The notes: a model not told the origin generated them from the letters alone. 7,643 nt of DNA from Opitutia bacterium (GCA_003503355.1 DOCS01000177.1:1-7643), one strand, 5' to 3'; positions 1 through 7,460 are shown, counted from the stretch's first letter. Program-made: numbers and translations.

Positions 1-25
1 TCGGGACAAGCACTCGAAAGGTTTC

Positions 26-100
26 GAACCACAAAAAGCACACAAATTACAGAACAGAACCACGGAATCAATTTTGTGACTTTTGTGTTTTCTGTGGTTC
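26..100. repeat. Imperfect inverted repeat with GAACCAC modules
   Basis: The left arm begins GAACCACAAAAAGCACACAA (from 26). The reverse complement of the right arm (from 100 backwards) begins GAACCACAGAAAACACAAAA. Over about 25 bases the two arms match with a few mismatches and small gaps. A third GAACCAC copy, in direct orientation, starts at 57. The sequence is strongly asymmetric, A/C-rich on one strand and G/T-rich on the other in each arm. From memory, runs of this CCAC(A/G)GAAAACAC type are dispersed between genes in Verrucomicrobiota and some other phyla; I could not check this. It may be a mobile or structural intergenic repeat, or the decayed edge of one. Confidence 0.5.
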
Positions 101-256
101 ATCCATTCTTCGACCTACCGCTCTTAGGGATAGGTCATTAAAAGGCACTGAAGGCTCAGATGGCAGTGTTCCGTGAATCGATAATCAACATTTGCCAGCT
201 ACAGGCGAAAGTACAGACCAGATAAGCACTGCCAGGCAACTCCGCTAGGCTGCACA

Positions 257-288
257 CACAAAGAAGGCCGAGTGTTTCCACTCGGCCT
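257..288 (-). terminator. Rho-independent terminator of purH
   Basis: A perfect 10-base-pair stem, AGGCCGAGTG (265-274) with CACTCGGCCT (279-288), closes a four-base loop. On the minus strand the loop reads GAAA, a stable GNRA tetraloop, and is followed by the moderately T-rich tail TCTTTGTGTG. The stem starts 26 bases beyond the purH stop codon, the expected place for its terminator. The tail is weaker than a canonical T run. The plus-strand tail is not T-rich, so termination is expected mainly in the purH direction. Confidence 0.8.
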
Positions 289-314
289 GCTAAAAAGCTA
301 ACTACGCGAATCGC

Positions 315-1862
315 TTAGTGCTTAAAGTGACGCTTGCCGGTGAAGACCATCACCATGTCGCGCTCGTCGGCGGCGGCGATGACTTCCTCGTCGCGCACCG
401 AACCACCGGGCTGAATCGCGGCAACTGCACCGGCTTCGGCGGCGGCGATCAGGCCGTCGGCGAAGGGGAAGAATGCATCGGATGCAACGATCGAACCACT
501 CAGTGACAATCCGGCTTCGCCCGCTTTCCACACTGCGATTTTAGAACTGTCCACACGCGACATTTGGCCGGCGCCGACACCGAGCGTGCGTTCGCAACCT
601 GCGTACACGATGGCGTTGGACTTAACATGCTTGACCACATTCCAGCCGAACACCAAAGCGCGCATTTCCTCCGCAGTGGGCTGGCGCTTGGAAACCACCT
701 GCCAGTCACTCGGACGATCGGGCATGGTGTCACGATCTTGGATCAACACACCGCCCACTACCGAACGCATTTCCTGCAGTGAGTCGGCTGGCAGGCTATC
801 TTTGACGATCATCAGGCGAAGGTTCTTCTTTTTGGCAAACAGTTCGCGCGCCGCGGGGGTAAAGTCAGGCGCGATGATCACTTCGCAGAAAATCTTGCTA
901 ATGATCGTAGCGAGGTCGGCATCCATCGTCTGATTGACCACAATGATGCCACCGAACGGTGCTTGTTGGTCAGTGACATAGGCCTGTCCCCATGCCTCCA
1001 CCAACGTATCGGCACTGGCCACACCGCACGGATTGGTGTGCTTGAGAATCGCAACCGTCGGTTTCTGAAATTCACCGATCAAGTAAGTGGCGGCGGTAAT
1101 ATCAATGATGTTGTTGAAGCTCAGCTCCTTGCCCTGCAGTTGCTCGAAGCACTCAAAGAAGCTGCCATAGAGCGCCGCCTGTTGGTGCGGATTCTCGCCG
1201 TAGCGCAAGCTCTTTACCTGAGGCAGTTGAATGTCTAATTCAGATGGAATTCCCGAGATGTCACCCAGATTCGGCTCGTTGACTTGACCTTCTAGGTATT
1301 TGGCGATCGCACCGTCATAGGCCGAGGTGCGCTGGAACACCTTGAGCGCCAACTCGCGGCGCAAATTTGAAAGCGCGGCGTCATCGCCGATTGCCGCCAA
1401 TACGCGGTCGTAGTCGGCAGCGTCGACCACCACCGAAACCGAGGCGTGGTTCTTGGCCGCACTGCGCAACATCGAAGGGCCACCGATATCAATGTTCTCA
1501 ATCGCAAGTTCGAAGGTAACATTCGGCTTGGCGACGGTTTCTTCAAACGGGTACAGATTAACCACGACCAGGTCGATCATGTCGATGCCGTGTTCAGCGG
1601 CAGCCGCCATGTGATCTGCTTTATCGCGACGCGCGAGCAGGCCGCCGTGAATTTTCGGGTGCAACGTCTTCACGCGGCCTTCCATCATTTCAGGGAAGCC
1701 GGTGTAGTCGCTGACTTCAGTGACGGGGATGCCCTCTTTTTCCAGTAGCTTGGCGGTGCCGCCGGTGGAGAGCAGGCGATAGTCGTGCTGCTCGACGAGT
1801 GCTTTAGCGAAGGGCACGAGGCCGGATTTATCGCTGACGGAGAGGAGTGCTGTTTTTTGCAT
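315..1862 (-). CDS. purH: Bifunctional AICAR formyltransferase / IMP cyclohydrolase
   Basis: This cytosolic enzyme performs the last two steps of de novo purine synthesis: it formylates AICAR using 10-formyl-tetrahydrofolate, then closes the ring to give IMP. At 515 residues it has the usual PurH length. The N-terminal MGS-like cyclohydrolase domain (about 1-145) shows LLSVSDKSG (6-14), STGGTAKLL (32-40), [13 protein letters not shown] (62-74) and [15 protein letters not shown] (124-138). The formyltransferase domain (about 150-515) shows LRYGENPHQ (219-227), the catalytic K274-H275 in KHTNPCG, QAPFGGI (300-306), KHVKSNAI (411-418) and the C-terminal TGKRHFKH. The ATG start is fixed by the family N-terminus. 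No Shine-Dalgarno sequence precedes it (CACCATT just before ATG). It stands alone, divergent from the rhodanese gene, with its own terminator. No purine operon partner or purine riboswitch is visible upstream. Confidence 0.98.
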   Translation of the reverse strand: MQKTALLSVSDKSGLVPFAKALVEQHDYRLLSTGGTAKLLEKEGIPVTEVSDYTGFPEMMEGRVKTLHPKIHGGLLARRDKADHMAAAAEHGIDMIDLVVVNLYPFEETVAKPNVTFELAIENIDIGGPSMLRSAAKNHASVSVVVDAADYDRVLAAIGDDAALSNLRRELALKVFQRTSAYDGAIAKYLEGQVNEPNLGDISGIPSELDIQLPQVKSLRYGENPHQQAALYGSFFECFEQLQGKELSFNNIIDITAATYLIGEFQKPTVAILKHTNPCGVASADTLVEAWGQAYVTDQQAPFGGIIVVNQTMDADLATIISKIFCEVIIAPDFTPAARELFAKKKNLRLMIVKDSLPADSLQEMRSVVGGVLIQDRDTMPDRPSDWQVVSKRQPTAEEMRALVFGWNVVKHVKSNAIVYAGCERTLGVGAGQMSRVDSSKIAVWKAGEAGLSLSGSIVASDAFFPFADGLIAAAEAGAVAAIQPGGSVRDEEVIAAADERDMVMVFTGKRHFKH

Positions 1863-2078
1863 AATGGTGAGTGAATGACTCAGTTAAAATCTTAAAACAG
1901 CGGCATTAAAACGCCGAAATCGAAATCGCCAAGCATTTAGGGCACTGAAGCGAGACAAAGCTGTCGATCGAGTGCTGGCAGTGGATTGGCGCCCCCTCCT
2001 CCGCGATGCCAAACGACCGATGCCTCAACTGACGATCCCGCTTGAACCTCGAGATAACTTGCCTACGTTTATCAATCT
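1863..2078. promoter_or_regulatory. Divergent intergenic region, purH / rhodanese
   Basis: This gap of 216 bases must contain the promoters of both purH (leftwards) and the rhodanese gene (rightwards). No convincing -35/-10 pair was found for either. An A/T-rich segment about 20-40 bases upstream of purH includes TAAGAT on the minus strand (1889-1894), a poor -10 candidate. Small structures are present: a CGGC/GCCG mini-hairpin (1901-1904 with 1913-1916) and a CGAAAT direct duplication just after it. GGCACTGAAG (1941-1950) and TGGCAGTG (1976-1983) recur on the other side of purH. Promoter content is inferred from gene orientation, not from motifs. Confidence 0.4.
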
Positions 2079-2594
2079 ATGAGTCCACAAACCATTGCCC
2101 CTGCGGCGCTCACGCAACTTTTGATCAACCAAAGCACGGTGATTGACGTGCGCACGCCCGCCGAATTCAAGGCAGCGCATGTGAATGGCGCGCAACTCCA
2201 GCCACTCGACAGCCTCGATCCGGCGGCGTTCTGCAACGCGCACGGCACCGACGAACCAGTCTACATTCTATGCCAAAGTGGCAAGCGGGCCAGCATTGCT
2301 GCGGATCGGCTGATCCAGGCAGGTCATCAACATATCATCGTCGTGGAAGGCGGCACCGCAGCTGCGATCGAACACGGGCTCGACATCGCCTACGGTCAAG
2401 GTGCGATCTCCATCGAGCGGCAAGTACGGATCGCAGCCGGTTTGATTGTGCTGACCGGCACCCTGCTCGGCGCCTTCATCCATCCGGCGTTTTTAATCGT
2501 GCCCGGCTTCGTTGGCACAGGACTGGCATTTGCCGGTATCACCGACACCTGCGGGATGGCGCTGGCACTGACAAAATGCCCGTGGAACCAGTAA
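2079..2594 (+). CDS. YgaP-like membrane-anchored rhodanese (rhodanese + DUF2892)
   Basis: This is a single-domain rhodanese (sulfurtransferase) fused to a two-helix membrane anchor. Residues about 5-105 form the rhodanese fold, with VIDVRTPAEF (21-30) and the active-site loop CQSGKR (65-70), where Cys65 would carry the persulfide. Residues about 111-171 match the DUF2892 anchor: SIERQVRIAAG (111-121), two hydrophobic stretches (about 118-135 and 137-155), then CGMALALTKCPWNQ at the end. Order, length (171 aa) and both signature ends resemble E. coli YgaP (about 174 aa), including a second cysteine (Cys158) after the last helix. The catalytic domain should face the cytoplasm. The sulfur donor and acceptor are unknown and the neighbours do not reveal them. 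An in-frame TAA at 2055-2057 limits upstream extension; no Shine-Dalgarno is seen. It appears monocistronic. Confidence 0.9.
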   Translation: MSPQTIAPAALTQLLINQSTVIDVRTPAEFKAAHVNGAQLQPLDSLDPAAFCNAHGTDEPVYILCQSGKRASIAADRLIQAGHQHIIVVEGGTAAAIEHGLDIAYGQGAISIERQVRIAAGLIVLTGTLLGAFIHPAFLIVPGFVGTGLAFAGITDTCGMALALTKCPWNQ

Positions 2595-2639
2595 GGCGAT
2601 AGGTCTCCGACTGGTGAATTAAGGCAAGGACTAATCGCC
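2595..2639. terminator. Possible hairpin after the rhodanese gene
   Basis: Immediately after the stop codon, GGCGAT (2595-2600) pairs with ATCGCC (2634-2639). After an A-A mismatch the stem continues GGTC (2602-2605) with GACT (2629-2632), including one G-T pair. The loop is large (about 23 bases) and no T run follows on either strand, so this is not a canonical intrinsic terminator. It lies between two convergent genes, where a transcription stop or mRNA end structure would be expected. No better terminator was found in the 120-base gap (2595-2714). Confidence 0.3.
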
Positions 2640-2714
2640 AGCTCCAAGGAAGCGTTCAAACGATTTAGACTGCAAGCTCCAGAGAATACCGCAGCATGCG
2701 CTAAGCACTCGCCG

Positions 2715-3860
2715 CTACTTGATCTCCCAGCGATAGTGCATCGAGGACAGCAGTTCACTGCCTTCTGTAGTTACACGCACGACGTCTTCGATGCGGCATC
2801 CACCGACCTCGGGATAGTACAGCCCTGGTTCGATCGTGATCACATGCCCTGCGTGCAAGGGCCCAGCGGTCAGTGACACGCGGGGACTTTCATGCACTTC
2901 CAGACCGAGCCCATGTCCGGTTGAGTGAATGAAGCCGACAAACCCATCGCCTCGCTGCTCGGTGCGATAGCCACGCTGTTGAAACACATCATCGGCAGCT
3001 CGGTGTACGGTGGCACCGCTCACGCCCGCCTTGACGCTCGCCAACGCCGCCTGTTGTGCGCTGCGCACGGCATCCACCAGGGCACGCTGCGCGTCGTTCG
3101 CCCTGCCCTTGAGAAAAGTCCGCGTCATATCCCCGTGATAGCCGGTTTTCTGCACGCGGGGAAAAACATCGACGATAATTAATTCATGCGGCTTGAGCGG
3201 TCCGTGGCCAACTTCGTGTGGATCGCAACCCTGCTTGCCGCCAGCAACGATGGTGTTGTGCGCAACAGCCCCCTTGGCGAGGCAGGCTTGATCAATAATA
3301 ATACGCAGACGCTCGGAAGTAAGCGTGCGGCCCTCGAATTTCAAACGGTTGCCGACGATGGTCGCGGCGCGTAACGTTGCCTCAGCCGCGCGAATGCCTG
3401 CCGCGCTGGCCGCATTGCCTTGTTGCAGCGCCTTTGCCTCGACATCGGTCTTTATTTCGCGTGCGGGAAAAAACGGATCCGCCCCCACGCGCAGCTGAAG
3501 GCCAGCTTCTAGCAACTTGGCGTAATACACCGCCGGAAAAAGCTCCGGCACCTCTACTGCCTGCGCGTCATGCTGCTGTGCGAAATAGCGCATCAACTCG
3601 GCAGGGCCCACCGAACTGCGGTCGATCTGCAGCGCCTCGGCAGCTTCGACTTGCACCGCCTCCAACAGCAATACCTCGTCGCATTGGGACTGTGCCTTCA
3701 CCCGTCCATATTCCAAGCGGTTCACCACCGCGGTCGAGCGGCGCCCGACCACAAAGCACAAAAACGGGTCCGGCACGAACACACCGGTCAAATAATACAG
3801 GTCTGCCGATTGCTCTGAAGAGGCATAAAGAATACGAATAACAGAGGATTTACTTTTCAT
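2715..3860 (-). CDS. M24-family metallopeptidase (Xaa-Pro aminopeptidase/dipeptidase type)
   Basis: A predicted cytosolic dinuclear-metal peptidase of the creatinase/aminopeptidase P fold, likely cleaving bonds next to proline in peptides. With the ATG start at 3860 it is 381 residues. The N-terminal creatinase-like domain spans about 1-140. The pita-bread catalytic domain (about 150-370) has all five metal ligands: D231 (IIVDVF), D244 (YHGDMTRTF), H316 (HSTGHGLGLEVHE), E344 (TIEPGLYY) and E358 (CRIEDVVRV), so it should be active. The frame stays open upstream to a TTG at 3875, five codons earlier. I prefer the ATG because MKSKSS then runs straight into the domain and neither start has a Shine-Dalgarno. 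Substrate preference (aminopeptidase, prolidase or other) cannot be settled from sequence. It is divergent from the DUF192 gene and convergent with the rhodanese gene. Confidence 0.92.
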   Translation of the reverse strand: MKSKSSVIRILYASSEQSADLYYLTGVFVPDPFLCFVVGRRSTAVVNRLEYGRVKAQSQCDEVLLLEAVQVEAAEALQIDRSSVGPAELMRYFAQQHDAQAVEVPELFPAVYYAKLLEAGLQLRVGADPFFPAREIKTDVEAKALQQGNAASAAGIRAAEATLRAATIVGNRLKFEGRTLTSERLRIIIDQACLAKGAVAHNTIVAGGKQGCDPHEVGHGPLKPHELIIVDVFPRVQKTGYHGDMTRTFLKGRANDAQRALVDAVRSAQQAALASVKAGVSGATVHRAADDVFQQRGYRTEQRGDGFVGFIHSTGHGLGLEVHESPRVSLTAGPLHAGHVITIEPGLYYPEVGGCRIEDVVRVTTEGSELLSSMHYRWEIK

Positions 3861-3932
3861 TACAAATGGTTGCAACTATGACTCTTTTGCATACCGCGCC
3901 ATCTGTCACGCTCCGACTGTCCACGGGCACTT
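3861..3932. promoter_or_regulatory. Short divergent promoter region, peptidase / DUF192 unit
   Basis: Only 72 bases separate the two divergent start codons, so the promoters of the M24 peptidase and of the DUF192/GT-C pair must overlap here or extend into coding sequence. On the minus strand, GTGACA near 3907-3912 resembles a -35 box, but no good -10 lies at the correct distance. On the plus strand, TTGCAA (3870-3875) is a possible -35, again without a convincing -10. The feature is inferred from layout. Confidence 0.35.
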
Positions 3933-4451
3933 ATGAAACATCGATACAGTTCTCTTTTTTCGCTCGCTGTTCTGCTACTCCTGAGTGCCTGCGCACCGAA
4001 AAAGCAAACTTCACAGCCAGCACGCGCCGACAGCTATTTCCCACTGACCATCGGCAGCAGCACCGTTCAACTGCAGCTCGCACTGACGGACAGCGAGCGC
4101 GCCCAGGGTCTGATGCACCGCGACTCGATGCCGCACGACCATGGTATGCTGTTTTTATTTAACGAGCCCGGCCCACGCTCGTTCTGGATGCGCAACACAC
4201 GCATCCCCCTCGACCTCGCCTATTTCGGTGCCGACGGACGGCTGCTCGAAGTCCACTCGCTCTACCCCTACGATGAAAACGGCGTTGCCTCCCGCAGCGA
4301 CCAAATACAGATCGTGGTGGAAATGAATCGCGGCTGGTTTGCAAGCAACCAGATGCAAGCCGCAGCACAAATCGACCTCGAAGCGCTAGCTCAAGCGGTC
4401 AGACAACGCGGCAAATCCCCCGCCACCTACCAACTTCAGACTGCGCCGTAA
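3933..4451 (+). CDS. DUF192 family lipoprotein
   Basis: This 172-residue exported protein has a short basic N-terminus (MKHR), a hydrophobic core (8-17) and the lipobox LSAC ending at Cys20, so it is probably a lipid-anchored envelope protein. The DUF192 domain occupies about 38-152. It shows the family pattern SERAQGLMHRDSMPHDHGML (54-72, approximate), then FWMRNTRIPLDLAYF (84-98), and a late GWFASNQ segment (134-140). Bacterial DUF192 proteins are common, often secreted or lipid-anchored, and their biochemical role is not established, so none is assigned here. The stop codon overlaps the next start as TAATG, which implies one mRNA and translational coupling to the GT-C-like membrane protein. 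The residue after Cys20 is alanine, not aspartate, which would fit outer-membrane sorting if the host uses a Lol-type rule. Confidence 0.9.
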   Translation: MKHRYSSLFSLAVLLLLSACAPKKQTSQPARADSYFPLTIGSSTVQLQLALTDSERAQGLMHRDSMPHDHGMLFLFNEPGPRSFWMRNTRIPLDLAYFGADGRLLEVHSLYPYDENGVASRSDQIQIVVEMNRGWFASNQMQAAAQIDLEALAQAVRQRGKSPATYQLQTAP

Positions 4452-6079
4452 TGCCCAATCCGCACAACACAGAACAACGCATTCCGCGCAGCAGAGATTT
4501 GATCGCGCCTGCGGCATCTCCACAGTCAGGCCGCAAGCGGAGAACCAAGCAGCCGAACACGGCACCTCCGCGTGCACGTCTGCGCGCCTATTTCGCACTG
4601 GTCATGCTGGTAGTTCTGGTCTTCAGCCCGCTCCTGAGCTCAGACCTTTTATGGTCCGATTACGATGAAGTCGAACGCAGTCCCTATCAGTCGATGACCA
4701 ACTGGCAAGCGGCATGGAGTCTCGAGAGTCTGCGGCAGAATGACCCGATCAGCATTAGCAGTTATTTCCTGGAGCAGGCCATCCCCTTGCCCTCGGCTGC
4801 GGTTCATCACGGCATCAACATCCTGCTCCATCTGTTGGCGGCGGTCCTGTTGTTAAAAAGTCTGCAGGCGCTCAAACTGCCAGCGGCATATTCAGCGACG
4901 CTGGTGTTCGCCCTGCACCCGGCGACGATTCAGGCACTGTTCTGGTCCGGCTACCGCACTGAGATCATCAGCTTGATCGTAATTCTGAGTGCACTCTACT
5001 TTGGCATCCGCAACCGCAATGCTGCGGACTCTATCGCCACCCTACTCTTCACGGCACTGGGCTGCCTGATCCACCCGGCCGCATACGCGATCCCACTCAT
5101 CCTTGCGCTCATCATTTTCTATCAGCAACAAAAAGTGCGGCTCAAGAATTTCAATCGGGTGCTTCCGCTGATCTGCATCAGCCTATTTTTCAGCGTCTGG
5201 GCCGGGGGCAGTGCCGACACGGCTGGGACCGAAACGATCAACCAGTTCGACTTTGCAGAGCAGCTCAGTCAAGCGGGACAGAATATGTCTTTCTTAACCC
5301 GACAGGCACTGCTACCACTCAACCTTGGACTCTTTAATACATTCCAGCCTGCAAACACTGATGGCGCTGTAGATCAAATCAACTTGATCACCGTTGTTCT
5401 GTTACTGCCTTTAATCGTACTCATCCCCTGCAACCTTCGAAAAACGTGGAGCCGCGCGATCCTCCTCGGCGTGGGCAGCTATCTGTTGCTTATCCTCTAC
5501 GGGGTCAGCCAAAATGGGCATTTTATCGACGGCACTCTGGCGCACGAAGCACATCGGCTCTATGTCGCCCTGCCATTCCTCGTCGCAGTGCTCGTTACAG
5601 GCCTCGGCAGTTGCCTGCAACGCATTAAACGCGGGGCCAGACCGCTGTGGCTCATCGGCATTTCCATGCTGCTACTGATCGAAATCACGCTCACCGCATC
5701 CTTCGCTAATTCGATCGCAGACACGAACCGCATGTGGCAACAAATGACAGAGCGCTGGCCCGACGTATGGCAGCCCAAGGCAGCGCTGGTCGACAACGCG
5801 CAACAAGCCGACGAACCATCACTCACAGCGAAACAAGTGATCCAGCACCTCGAGTTCATCCTCAAACAGCGCCCCGACCTGATTGACAAACGTACTCTGC
5901 TTGCACGCACCTTTCACGCCGACGGCCAAAATAGCAACGCCGCTCGCGAATACAAACGCGTCCTGCGCGATGCGGAACACCCCGGCAATCAGCTGCTCGA
6001 AGAAGCGGCGCAATTCTACGACACGGTCAACCTCAGATGGGAAGCTGTGAATGCCCGCCAACGGATGCAGAGCGAATAA
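4451..6079 (+). CDS. TMTC-like GT-C fold membrane protein with short TPR-like tail
   Basis: A 542-residue polytopic membrane protein with about 10-11 hydrophobic segments (roughly 46-65, 118-138, 144-162, 171-186, 193-225, 236-251, 310-327, 334-351, 370-388, 398-417) after a basic, proline-rich cytoplasmic N-terminus. It follows, in divergent form, the pattern of bacterial TPR proteins related to TMTC O-mannosyltransferases. An acidic motif WSDYDE (68-73) sits in the first external loop, where GT-C enzymes carry catalytic acids. Further matches are HHGINILLH (119-127), FALHPATIQALFW (153-165), HEAHRLYVALP (365-375) and DTNRMWQQMTERWPDVW (424-440). Residues about 455-540 form amphipathic helices resembling one or two degenerate TPRs, far fewer than typical relatives. 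A role in lipid-linked sugar transfer to exported proteins or glycans is plausible but unproven; sugar and acceptor are unknown. It is translationally coupled to the DUF192 lipoprotein gene (TAATG). Confidence 0.72.
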   Translation: MPNPHNTEQRIPRSRDLIAPAASPQSGRKRRTKQPNTAPPRARLRAYFALVMLVVLVFSPLLSSDLLWSDYDEVERSPYQSMTNWQAAWSLESLRQNDPISISSYFLEQAIPLPSAAVHHGINILLHLLAAVLLLKSLQALKLPAAYSATLVFALHPATIQALFWSGYRTEIISLIVILSALYFGIRNRNAADSIATLLFTALGCLIHPAAYAIPLILALIIFYQQQKVRLKNFNRVLPLICISLFFSVWAGGSADTAGTETINQFDFAEQLSQAGQNMSFLTRQALLPLNLGLFNTFQPANTDGAVDQINLITVVLLLPLIVLIPCNLRKTWSRAILLGVGSYLLLILYGVSQNGHFIDGTLAHEAHRLYVALPFLVAVLVTGLGSCLQRIKRGARPLWLIGISMLLLIEITLTASFANSIADTNRMWQQMTERWPDVWQPKAALVDNAQQADEPSLTAKQVIQHLEFILKQRPDLIDKRTLLARTFHADGQNSNAAREYKRVLRDAEHPGNQLLEEAAQFYDTVNLRWEAVNARQRMQSE

Positions 6080-6134
6080 CACGCTTCGTGCCTGTAAGTA
6101 TCTTTACGCCATTAACGATAATTTTTAACAGATT

Positions 6135-7442
6135 ATGACACACAAAAAGACACCCGGCTTCGGTACACTGGCACTACACGCAGGCCATACACCCGACTCA
6201 GAAACAGGCTCACGCGCCGTCCCTATTTATCAGACGACTAGCTACGTGTTTCGCGACACCGACCATGCGGCTAAACTCTTTGGCTTAGAAGAGCTCGGCT
6301 ATATTTACACCCGAATCATGAACCCCACCACCGACGTGCTCGAAAAGCGCGTCGCCGCACTCGAAGGTGGTGTCGCCGCCTTGGCCCACGCCAGCGGACA
6401 AGCCGCCATCACTAGCGCGATTCTCAACATCGCCGGCGCCGGTGATAACATCGTTTCCTCCGCCCAGCTCTACGGCGGCACGTATACACTGTTCAAATAC
6501 ACATTGCCGAAACTCGGCATCGAGGTGCGCTTCGCCGATGCCGAAGACCCCGACAGCTTTGAGCCATTGATCGACGAGAACACCAAAGCGATCTACGGCG
6601 ACACAGTCGGCAATCCGCGGCTCAACATCTTCCCCTTTGAGCAGGTATCCGCCGTCGCACGCGCAGCCAAACTACCACTGATTATCGATAACACAGTCGC
6701 CTCGCCGGCGGTCTGTCGCCCCCTTGAACACGGTGCCAACATCGTGATTCACAGTCTGACTAAATACATCGGCGGGCACGGCACCAGCATCGGCGGCATT
6801 GTCGTCGACGGCGGCAACTTCGACTGGGGCAGCGGTCGCTTCTCAGAATTCACCGAGCCAGACCCTAGCTACCACGGCCTAGTCCACTGGGACGCATTCA
6901 AAGCCTTCGAGCCAGCCGGCGGGGCAAACATCGCCTACATTATGAAGATGCGCCTCCAGTGGCTGCGCGACACGGGCAACTGCACCTCACCGTTCAACTC
7001 CTTCCTCCACATTCAAGGACTGGAAACCCTCCACCTACGGATGGAGCGCCACTGCTCGAATGCACTCAAAGTTGCCGAATTCCTGCAAAACCACGATCAA
7101 GTCAGCTGGGTCAATTTCCCCGGGCTGCCCGGCAATGCACATCACGCCGCAGCTGCGAAATATTTCACGCCAGGCACCTACGCTGCACTGGTCGGATTCG
7201 GTCTCAAAGGCGGACTCGAGGCAGGACGTCAGTTTATCGATCGCCTCGAGCTGTTCAGTCACCTCGCCAACATCGGCGATGCCAAGTCGCTCGCCATTCA
7301 CCCGGCATCGACGACACACCAGCAGCTCGACGAGGAACAGCAACAGTCCACTGGCGTCACCGCCGACTTCGTGCGGTTGTCTGTCGGGATCGAGGATATC
7401 GAGGACTTACTCGCCGATCTCGACCAAGCACTCAACGCCTAG
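6135..7442 (+). CDS. metY: O-acetylhomoserine sulfhydrylase (PLP-dependent)
   Basis: A cytosolic enzyme of the Cys/Met metabolism PLP family, 435 residues, the normal length for MetY. It joins sulfide to O-acetylhomoserine to give homocysteine; some members act on O-acetylserine. Signatures: [10 protein letters not shown] (9-18), [10 protein letters not shown] (56-65, with phosphate-binding Y58 and R60), the MetY-type ASGQAA (86-91), LYGGTY (112-117, ring-stacking Y113), D185 in IIDNT contacting the pyridine nitrogen, and [11 protein letters not shown] (206-216), in which K210 forms the Schiff base. ASGQAA and the roughly 430-residue length favour MetY over MetB or MetC. It starts 55 bases after the GT-C gene, so read-through is possible. 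GATAAT (6117-6122) could be a -10 box, but no matching -35 is seen. No Shine-Dalgarno is present, and the gap is too short for a SAM riboswitch. No metX lies next to it in this window. Confidence 0.95.
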   Translation: MTHKKTPGFGTLALHAGHTPDSETGSRAVPIYQTTSYVFRDTDHAAKLFGLEELGYIYTRIMNPTTDVLEKRVAALEGGVAALAHASGQAAITSAILNIAGAGDNIVSSAQLYGGTYTLFKYTLPKLGIEVRFADAEDPDSFEPLIDENTKAIYGDTVGNPRLNIFPFEQVSAVARAAKLPLIIDNTVASPAVCRPLEHGANIVIHSLTKYIGGHGTSIGGIVVDGGNFDWGSGRFSEFTEPDPSYHGLVHWDAFKAFEPAGGANIAYIMKMRLQWLRDTGNCTSPFNSFLHIQGLETLHLRMERHCSNALKVAEFLQNHDQVSWVNFPGLPGNAHHAAAAKYFTPGTYAALVGFGLKGGLEAGRQFIDRLELFSHLANIGDAKSLAIHPASTTHQQLDEEQQQSTGVTADFVRLSVGIEDIEDLLADLDQALNA

Positions 7443-7460
7443 TACGAGGCATCCACTTAT

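Larger units (their letters stand above)
1..314. other. Gene-free left flank
   Basis: No open reading frame with recognisable protein features lies here; the reading frames that cross this stretch are short. It contains an imperfect inverted repeat (26-100), a perfect 8-base inverted repeat TGGCAGTG/CACTGCCA (161-168 with 227-234, 58 bases apart), and the purH terminator (257-288). The 8-base arms are too far apart and too short to argue for a structured RNA without covariation. Nothing else was recognised between about 101 and 256, and the window edge prevents knowing what gene lies to the left. Confidence 0.6.

Noticed and set aside
101..256. tRNA or other known RNA gene in the left flank
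   Set aside because: No cloverleaf arms, T-loop GTTCGA-type motif in correct context, or CCA end could be fitted.
1863..2078. Purine riboswitch or PurR-type operator upstream of purH
   Set aside because: No purine riboswitch core or clear palindromic operator could be identified; the only structures are 4-base stems.
2270..2602. 110-codon plus-strand frame overlapping the rhodanese gene
   Set aside because: An out-of-frame, arginine-rich shadow of a gene with clear rhodanese and DUF2892 motifs.
3377..3841. 154-codon plus-strand open frame
   Set aside because: It is antisense to the M24 peptidase, whose catalytic motifs are intact. The protein is rich in proline and arginine, as expected from a GC-rich shadow frame.
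6080..6134. SAM riboswitch or other leader upstream of metY
   Set aside because: Only 55 bases separate metY from the preceding gene, too short for known SAM riboswitch classes I and IV. Only tiny hairpins such as CACG-CTT-CGTG are present.
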